Assembly: GCA_027343725.1 (NCBI GenBank)
Contig: DAHWKH010000114.1
Location: forward strand, 1-14,179
DNA from: Acidiferrobacteraceae bacterium
GTDB taxonomy: Bacteria; Pseudomonadota; Gammaproteobacteria; Acidiferrobacterales; Acidiferrobacteraceae
Direction of reading: 5' to 3'
DNA: 14,179 bases
Below, one piece after another: positions 10,118 to 14,179 of the stretch (position 1 is the stretch's first letter; each line of letters begins with the position of its first letter). The notes beneath the pieces are model-generated. The model ran no database searches, was not told the DNA's origin, and saw only the letters and a program-made list of their open reading frames with translations. The translations under genes were made by a program, and so were the position numbers.

Positions 10118-10576
10118 ATGGCGCGGGGCATCAATAAAGTCATTCTCGTGGGGAATCTGGGCCGGGATCCGGAGATCCGCTACGTACCGAACGGCAGTGC
10201 CGTGGCCAATCTCAATATCGCCACCAGCGAGTCCTGGAAGGACAAGGCGACCGGTGAGAAACAGGAGCGGACCGAGTGGCATCGGGTGGTGTTTTTCGGC
10301 AAGCTCGCGGAGATCGCCAACGAATACCTGAAGAAGGGCGCCCAGATCTACGTCGAGGGCCGGCTCCAGACGCGGAAGTGGCAGGACAAGAGCGGACAGG
10401 ACCGCTACACGACCGAGATCATCGGCAGCGAGCTGCAGATGCTCGGCGGGCGGGGCGCGGGCATGACGGACGCCCCCCCGGAGGGGGCCTATGAGCCGGC
10501 CGCGGCGGCTTCCCGTCCCGAGTCGCCGCCCGCACCAGCGAAAGGCGACGATTTCGACGACGACATCCCCTTCTAG
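10118..10576 (+). CDS. ssb: single-stranded DNA-binding protein
   Basis: SSB coats single-stranded DNA as a tetramer during replication, recombination and repair, and recruits partners by its C-terminal tip. The 152-residue product has an OB-fold domain (MARGINKVILVGNLGRDPE, then WHRVVFFGKLAEIANEYLKKG and YVEGRLQTRKWQD). A short proline/alanine-rich linker follows from about residue 117, and the protein ends in the acidic tip DDFDDDIPF, the conserved partner-binding motif. GAGGGG at 10106-10111 stands 6 bases from the ATG. A GTG at 10082 would add 12 unconserved residues and lacks this spacing, so I do not use it. It faces uvrA head to head, as in E. coli, which fits a shared role in genome maintenance. 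Confidence 0.97.
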   Translation: MARGINKVILVGNLGRDPEIRYVPNGSAVANLNIATSESWKDKATGEKQERTEWHRVVFFGKLAEIANEYLKKGAQIYVEGRLQTRKWQDKSGQDRYTTEIIGSELQMLGGRGAGMTDAPPEGAYEPAAAASRPESPPAPAKGDDFDDDIPF

Positions 10577-10745
10577 AGTAGACCCGCCCGCATGGAAGGC
10601 GCAGGCCCGGCGCACCGGAGGGTGTCGCCTGCCATGCGCTCCGCCTCGGCTCTTGCAATTAGAAGCCCCCACTCGACGCCCGTCTCGGGACGGCGATGGA
10701 TCGGATGGCGCCTCGAGAGGACTTGCGTGGGAAAGGCCCGGGGCC

Positions 10746-10766
10746 GTCACCGTCCGCGACGGAGAT
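10746..10766. terminator. hairpin between convergent ssb and kinase genes, weak terminator candidate
   Basis: CCGTC-CGC-GACGG at 10750-10762 extends by three further pairs (one G-T) beyond an A-A mismatch. It lies between the ends of ssb (+) and the histidine kinase gene (-). On the + strand a T-rich stretch (TGTTTCTTT) comes only 11 bases later, and on the - strand there is none, so termination is uncertain. Nothing else is recognisable in the 207-base gap. Confidence 0.25.
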
Positions 10767-10783
10767 CAGACGCGACTGTTTCT

Positions 10784-12643
10784 TTAGGACCGGTTTTGCG
10801 CGCCCGAGGCGGCTTTCAGCACGGCGTCCAGGTGCGTACGCAGCTCTTTCGGGGCTATGGGCTTGTGTAGGAGGGTGATGCCGGTGCTCCGGGCTTCGCG
10901 GATCCGGGTCGGATCGGTATCGCCCGTCATCAAAAGAGCAGGCAGCGGGGATCCGAGCAGCGCACGGATCGCGCGGATGACGTCGGCGCCTGTCGTTTGG
11001 CCCCGCAGGCGATAGTCGCTGATCAGCACGTCGGGGGCCGCCTCTTCGGCGCATGCGAGCGCCTCTTCCAGGGAGTCCGCGACGTCGCAATGGTAGCCCC
11101 ATGTGACCAGGAGACGGCCCATGGCCACGCGGATCGCGGCATTGTCATCGACCACGAGGACCCGCGCGCCGCGCGCGGCGGGCGTGCTGTTCGGGCGTGG
11201 TAACGACGTGGCGTGCGGGTCCCTGCCCAGGGGCAGGACGAGTCGGAACCGGCTCCCCTGTCCTGGACGCGAGCAGATCGCCAGTTCGTGCCCGAGGAGT
11301 CGCGTGAGCTCCTTGACGATGGCAAGACCCAGGCCCAGGCCCTTGTGGTGGTCCCGCTCCGGATTCCCGAGCTGTTGGAATTCCTGAAATATCTCCTTGT
11401 GATGTTCCGGGGCAATGCCGATGCCGGTATCCCAGACCTCCACAAACGCCTGCCCGCCGCGACGGCGGCAGGTAACGAGCAGGCCCCCCGTTTCGGTGTA
11501 GCGGATGGCGTTCGAGACCAGGTTCCGGAGTATGCGCGCGACGTGATTCGGGTCCGAGTGGACGACGAGATCCGTGGGGCGGAAACGGTGGCGGAGGTTT
11601 TTGGCTTGGGCCTGCGGGGCGCACTCGATGGCGATCTCATCGAGAAGGGGCTGCATTGGGAAATCCGATCGTTGCGTCGTCAATCCTCCTGCTTCGATGC
11701 ACGAGAAATCCAGCAGGGTGTTCAGCATCTCCAGGGACGTGTTGAACGTGCTGCGGAGATGGCCGAGGATTTCCCGCTGGCGATCGTCGAGCGGTGTTCG
11801 CGACAAGACTTCGAGTAGCAGTCCCTGCGCTTGCGCGGGTTGACGCAAATCGTGACTGGCGGCGGCGAGGAACTGGGTTTTGGCGGTGTTGGCCTCTTCC
11901 GCGCGCCGCCTGGCATCCTCGACGGCCATGATTTCCCCTTGCAACTCGTCGGCCAGCGCCTTGTTTGCAAACCGGAGCCGGATGGTCTCGATCAGGGTGC
12001 GGGAGTACACCCGGGCCTGAAACAGGAGCGTCAGGACGTATAACAGGCCGACAAAGGCCAGTGCATGGAAGGGCATTTCTCTGAAATCCCAGGCCCTCGC
12101 GATCCAAACGACCCCGCCAACGACCATGTAGAGATCGAAGACAGACGGCAGCGACACAAGCAGCATCATCCGGCTCGCGGCGACGCCGGCACCGACGATG
12201 ACGACGAGCGCATCCCCCACGATGGAGCATTGGCCGAGCACGATCCATGGCAGCAGGCCCCAGACCGCCCCTTCGAGCGCATAGAGCAGCTTGGATTCCC
12301 GGAGTAAGCGGCGAGATTGGGATGCCTCCCCGGCGCGCCCCATTCGCAGGCGGCCGTGGAGGGCGATGGCGATCCATATCGTGGCCGCCGTAGCGCACCA
12401 GAGGCCCAGGGGCCATGGGTTTCCAGGGCACAAGGATCGCATGGCGAGAAACACGACCACGAGGAGCAAGAGACCGGGGTAGATGGCCCACTGCATGGCG
12501 CGCATGGGTATGCGCAGTTGCTCGCAGAATCCGTCTTCGCCCGCTCCCACGCGTGGGTCGCGCACGGCGTCAGCGGACGCGTCGTGCGGCACCAGCGGAT
12601 CGAGCGGCGTTTGGTCCCTCATGCCGGTGACGGGCGACGGCAC
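10784..12643 (-). CDS. membrane-bound hybrid histidine kinase with C-terminal receiver
   Basis: The 619-residue protein is a sensor kinase. Roughly six hydrophobic segments (about 52-68, 79-96, 121-138, 143-163, 168-184, 192-210) form a membrane sensor module I cannot assign to a named family. A helical linker follows (215-257). The HisKA domain has ASHDLRQP with phospho-accepting H264. The ATPase domain has the N box LRNLVSNAIRYT (372-383), DTGIGI (405-410) and GLGLGL (435-440). The C-terminal receiver (about 494-610) has D499/D500, phospho-acceptor D543 and K594. No HPt domain or PAS domain is evident. The GTG at 12643 gives the longest form. An ATG at 12622 is equally possible, since neither has a clear ribosome binding site. 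The gene follows a response regulator on the same strand, its likely partner. The signal is unknown. Confidence 0.92.
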   Translation of the reverse strand: MPSPVTGMRDQTPLDPLVPHDASADAVRDPRVGAGEDGFCEQLRIPMRAMQWAIYPGLLLLVVVFLAMRSLCPGNPWPLGLWCATAATIWIAIALHGRLRMGRAGEASQSRRLLRESKLLYALEGAVWGLLPWIVLGQCSIVGDALVVIVGAGVAASRMMLLVSLPSVFDLYMVVGGVVWIARAWDFREMPFHALAFVGLLYVLTLLFQARVYSRTLIETIRLRFANKALADELQGEIMAVEDARRRAEEANTAKTQFLAAASHDLRQPAQAQGLLLEVLSRTPLDDRQREILGHLRSTFNTSLEMLNTLLDFSCIEAGGLTTQRSDFPMQPLLDEIAIECAPQAQAKNLRHRFRPTDLVVHSDPNHVARILRNLVSNAIRYTETGGLLVTCRRRGGQAFVEVWDTGIGIAPEHHKEIFQEFQQLGNPERDHHKGLGLGLAIVKELTRLLGHELAICSRPGQGSRFRLVLPLGRDPHATSLPRPNSTPAARGARVLVVDDNAAIRVAMGRLLVTWGYHCDVADSLEEALACAEEAAPDVLISDYRLRGQTTGADVIRAIRALLGSPLPALLMTGDTDPTRIREARSTGITLLHKPIAPKELRTHLDAVLKAASGAQNRS

Positions 12644-12704
12644 CCGAAATGACGCGCGCGCGGCGGCGATGGTGTGCCCTTACGGGTGCTTGTATGGCTC
12701 GGCG

Positions 12705-12720
12705 TCCGCAATCTTGCGGA
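12705..12720. repeat. inverted repeat between response regulator and kinase genes
   Basis: TCCGCAA (12705-12711) and TTGCGGA (12714-12720) form a perfect 7-bp dyad separated by two bases. A second, weaker hairpin (GTGCCC/GGGTGC with two G-T pairs, 12674-12689) follows in the direction of transcription. Both lie in the 102-base gap after the response regulator stop. Neither is followed by a T run on the minus strand. Confidence 0.4.
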
Positions 12721-12745
12721 ACGCGACCGCGGCGATCCCCGTCCG

Positions 12746-13360
12746 TTATTCCGCGTACCCATGTTGCCGCGCCGCAAAGGCCGCCTCGGAGCGGCTGCCG
12801 ACGCTGAAGTAATCGAGGATGTCGCGGACGTGGTGGCGCACCGTATTCTCCGATACGGACAGGCGCCGGGCGATGACTTTATTGGGCAGACCCTCGCAGA
12901 GGTAGCGCAATATGTCGCGTTGTCGTGACGTCAGTTTTTGGGGCTTGTCTGCCGGTGAGTCTGCGGGTGGGGTGTCTCCCAGTGGTTCGCATTGTTCGCA
13001 GATCGCGGCGTCGATCTTTCTCAGGAGCGCGGTGGGTGTCTCCGTTTTCGAGATATACCCGGATGCCCCGGAATCGAATGCCTCCCGGATGGCCTCCTCA
13101 CTGTCCAATCCGGATACCATGTATATGGGGCAGTAACCCCAGCGCGTTCGCAGCATGCCGATGCCGTCGATGCCGCGCCGGCCGGGCAGCCGGATATCGA
13201 GCAGGATCAGATGGGGTGCGGGTATTGCGAGTTTCACGGCCTCTTCCACCGACTCGGCTTCGCTCATCGACGCGTCCGGATAGCGTTCCTTGAGCAATAG
13301 CATAAGCCCCTTGCGGAACAGGGCATGGTCATCAATCGACAAAAAGTGTGCACCTCCCAT
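12746..13360 (-). CDS. NarL/FixJ-type response regulator, LuxR-family HTH
   Basis: This 204-residue transcription factor has an N-terminal receiver domain and a C-terminal LuxR-type helix-turn-helix. In the receiver, D10/D11 form the acidic pocket, D55 in LLDIRLPG is the phosphorylation site, S83 is the switch residue and K105 the conserved lysine. The DNA-binding domain (about 142-204) contains LTSRQRDILRYLCEG, NKVIARRLSVSENTVRHHV and a final helix. I start at the ATG at 13360, because GGAGGT on the minus strand (13371-13366) lies 5 bases before it and the receiver begins directly after. The open frame continues 15 codons upstream without conservation. It precedes the hybrid kinase gene by 102 bases and is probably activated by it. 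Target genes are unknown. Confidence 0.94.
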   Translation of the reverse strand: MGGAHFLSIDDHALFRKGLMLLLKERYPDASMSEAESVEEAVKLAIPAPHLILLDIRLPGRRGIDGIGMLRTRWGYCPIYMVSGLDSEEAIREAFDSGASGYISKTETPTALLRKIDAAICEQCEPLGDTPPADSPADKPQKLTSRQRDILRYLCEGLPNKVIARRLSVSENTVRHHVRDILDYFSVGSRSEAAFAARQHGYAE

Positions 13361-13365
13361 ACACC

Positions 13366-13371
13366 ACCTCC
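13366..13371 (-). promoter_or_regulatory. ribosome binding site fixing the response regulator start
   Basis: The minus strand reads GGAGGT at 13371-13366, within a purine-rich GGGGGAGGTGG stretch, and is followed after 5 bases by the ATG at 13360. It is one of the stronger Shine-Dalgarno sequences in the window and argues against the start 45 bases further upstream. Confidence 0.7.
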
Positions 13372-13398
13372 CCCGAAGACACGCCCCTGTCATGCTCT

Positions 13399-13427
13399 TT
13401 GTCACGACGTTTTGATTGGCGTAGACA
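13399..13427 (+). promoter_or_regulatory. promoter-like boxes upstream of the small RNA candidate
   Basis: TTGTCA at 13399-13404 matches the -35 consensus at 5 of 6 positions and is followed after 17 bases by TAGACA at 13422-13427, a weak -10 (3 of 6). The predicted transcription start is about 13434, directly before the stem at 13440. The TTGTC and GACAA ends also form an inverted repeat, so the site could bind a dimeric regulator instead. Confidence 0.35.
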
Positions 13428-13433
13428 ACGAAT

Positions 13434-13532
13434 TCCGGCCCCTTACCGTTCAGTGCCCAAAGCGCGCGGTGGGCTCAACGGTAAGGGCAAAGACCCGTCC
13501 ACACCCCGGTGCTGGTACGGGTCGGTGTTTTT
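13434..13532 (+). ncRNA. candidate small RNA, about 100 nt, two stems
   Basis: A plus-strand transcript from about 13434 would fold into two adjacent structures. The first has 11-bp arms (13440-13450 with 13477-13487), an internal loop and an inner GCCCA/TGGGC stem. The second (13492-13523) is terminator-like and is followed by a T run. Promoter-like boxes lie at the right distance. No known RNA family is recognised. It is divergent to the response regulator gene, and its start lies about 75 bases from that ATG. The structure is seen in the sequence; that it is transcribed is inference. Confidence 0.4.
13492..13532 (+). terminator. intrinsic terminator-like hairpin with T run
   Basis: GACCCGT (13492-13498) pairs with ACGGGTC (13517-13523). 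The stem continues as CCA/TGG-type and CAC/GTG-type pairs, broken by single-base bulges, to a 4-base loop, about 13 pairs in all. TTTTT follows at 13528-13532, four bases after the stem, then further T-rich sequence. It ends no known gene and so most simply ends the small RNA candidate. Confidence 0.5.
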
Positions 13533-13902
13533 GTCTGCTTATTGTTGTGGTTCCCTTATAAGGCCGCGTGGATCGTGTGTCAACGCCGGCCGTAAGCGGC
13601 TCGCTTCAGGCGGTCATACGCGCGGATATCTCCACGGCCTCGAACGGCCCCCCCAATGGCCATGCGCAGGGATACGCCTGTACCGGTTCTTCATCCATAA
13701 GGATTGGCTTGGGCGGCGACTGTCGGGTTAGTGGCCTGAAAGGGGGTATGGACATCGAGCAGGAGGCCGCGCGCTCCTTTACCAAAGCGTGGTCTTGCAA
13801 CATGACGCCGGGAGGGCGCCCCTGTCCCGGTACCTGCGGGTGCGGCCAGGCCGTCAGCCTGTCGAGACGGAATCACACACCGACGCCATGACGAAACGCA
13901 AA

Positions 13903-13922
13903 TGTGGTCCAAATGGACCATA
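13903..13922. repeat. 16-bp palindromic inverted repeat, operator-like
   Basis: TGGTCCA (13905-13911) and TGGACCA (13914-13920) are perfect 7-base inverted arms two bases apart. A G-T and a T-A pair extend them outward. The size and spacing fit a binding site for a dimeric regulator or a short hairpin. No adjacent gene start makes its role clear. Confidence 0.4.
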
Positions 13923-13984
13923 GACGGGCCCGCTGGATCGGGCACAATGCGGCAAAACCATTTCAGAGTGTTGTTCGGGGCGTC

Positions 13985-14081
13985 AAGACGCATGCCTTTG
14001 CGTCTTTCGTAAGGACCATTCCCAGACCCAGCCGGGACCACCGTCCACGGACGGGCAAGAAGGGGATGGCCTTGGGCCATC
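13985..14081 (+). repeat. cluster of three short hairpins upstream of the last gene
   Basis: Three inverted repeats follow each other: AAGACGCA/TGCGTCTT (13985-13992 with 13999-14006), CCGTCC/GGACGG (14041-14046 with 14049-14054), and GATGGCC/GGCCATC (14065-14071 with 14075-14081). A palindrome ACCTAGGT lies at 14135-14142. They might form a structured leader of the gene starting at 14170. In GC-rich DNA some of these will occur by chance. Confidence 0.35.
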
Positions 14082-14169
14082 GGGGGCCGCGGCGGGTCGG
14101 AACGGGACCGGGGAGATCAGCCCGGGCCGTGCGCACCTAGGTCCGGGGCACCCGCATCAGGGGGGATTC

Positions 14170-14179
14170 ATGGGCTTCA
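14170..14179 (+). CDS. start of a gene cut by the window end
   Basis: AGGGGG at 14159-14164 stands 5 bases before an ATG at 14170, which reads Met-Gly-Phe before the sequence stops. The ribosome binding site is as good as those of the confirmed genes, and the region upstream is non-coding, so a gene start is plausible. Nothing can be said about its product. Confidence 0.4.

Larger units (their letters stand above)
13361..14169. other. 809-base region without a convincing protein gene
   Basis: The region is less uniformly GC-rich than the genes and carries T-rich patches near 13525-13560. The open frames in it (for example 13568-13891 on + and 13691-14080 on -) have no recognisable domains, lack good ribosome binding sites and overlap each other. 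No tRNA or rRNA pattern was seen. It contains the small RNA candidate, a palindrome CCTTATAAGG at 13554-13563, and a run of inverted repeats between 13903 and 14145 listed separately. From about 13570 to 13900 I see nothing I can name. Confidence 0.6.

Noticed and set aside
12746..13405. Response regulator start 15 codons upstream at 13405.
   Set aside because: The added residues are outside the receiver fold, and a strong GGAGGT sits before the internal ATG at 13360.
13568..13891. Open frame of 107 codons (GTG start) with a CPGTCGCG cysteine patch.
   Set aside because: No ribosome binding site, no recognisable domain, unstructured composition, and overlap with equally long frames on the other strand.
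13941..13996. Resemblance to the start of a c-di-GMP (GEMM-I) riboswitch: GCGGCAAAACCATTTCAGAGTG followed later by GACGCATGCC.
   Set aside because: The conserved core after the first hairpin is not in place and GACGC pairs with its own hairpin partner. A covariance-model search would decide; a significant GEMM hit would overturn this rejection.
13691..14080. Minus-strand open frame of 129 codons in the non-coding region.
   Set aside because: No family features. It crosses several inverted repeats and GC-rich DNA gives such frames by chance.

Overview
The window is bacterial chromosomal DNA of high GC content (roughly two thirds G+C by eye). It reads like a Gram-negative gammaproteobacterium: RpoA, L17, UvrA and SSB are all close to their E. 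coli relatives, and an ADP-heptose/LPS gene set is present. I cannot fix the genus from sequence alone. A chemolithotrophic or acidophilic lineage such as Acidiferrobacter is a guess, not a result.

Positions 1-2881 are the alpha operon in canonical order on the + strand: rpsM (S13), rpsK (S11), rpsD (S4), rpoA (RNA polymerase alpha) and rplQ (L17). Gaps are 12-20 bases, and each gene has a recognisable ribosome binding site. S4 is unusual for this group because it keeps a four-cysteine, zinc-type N-terminus. A perfect 9-bp hairpin follows rplQ.

Positions 3019-7068, same strand, hold a family 9 glycosyltransferase, the bifunctional ADP-heptose enzyme HldE and a family 2 glycosyltransferase. 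Their ends overlap by 8 and 13 bases, so they are probably translationally coupled. HldE makes the activated heptose, and the flanking transferases probably build the inner core of lipopolysaccharide or a related heptose glycan. A SAM hydrolase (DUF62 family) follows, with a -10-like box so close to its ATG that it may be read from a leaderless mRNA.

Positions 7033-10576 carry uvrA (- strand) and ssb (+ strand), divergently arranged as in E. coli. A good sigma70-type promoter for uvrA lies between them and decides the uvrA start. No E. coli-type LexA box is visible. The uvrA 3' end overlaps the SAM hydrolase 3' end tail to tail by 36 bases.

Positions 10784-13360 (- strand) encode a two-component system: a NarL/FixJ-type response regulator followed by a multi-membrane-span hybrid histidine kinase with its own C-terminal receiver.

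Positions 13361-14169 have no convincing protein gene. They hold a candidate plus-strand small RNA of about 100 nt (promoter-like boxes, an 11-bp stem, then a terminator-like hairpin with a T run) and a series of inverted repeats. These lead to a well-placed ribosome binding site and ATG at 14170, where the next gene probably begins and is cut by the window end.
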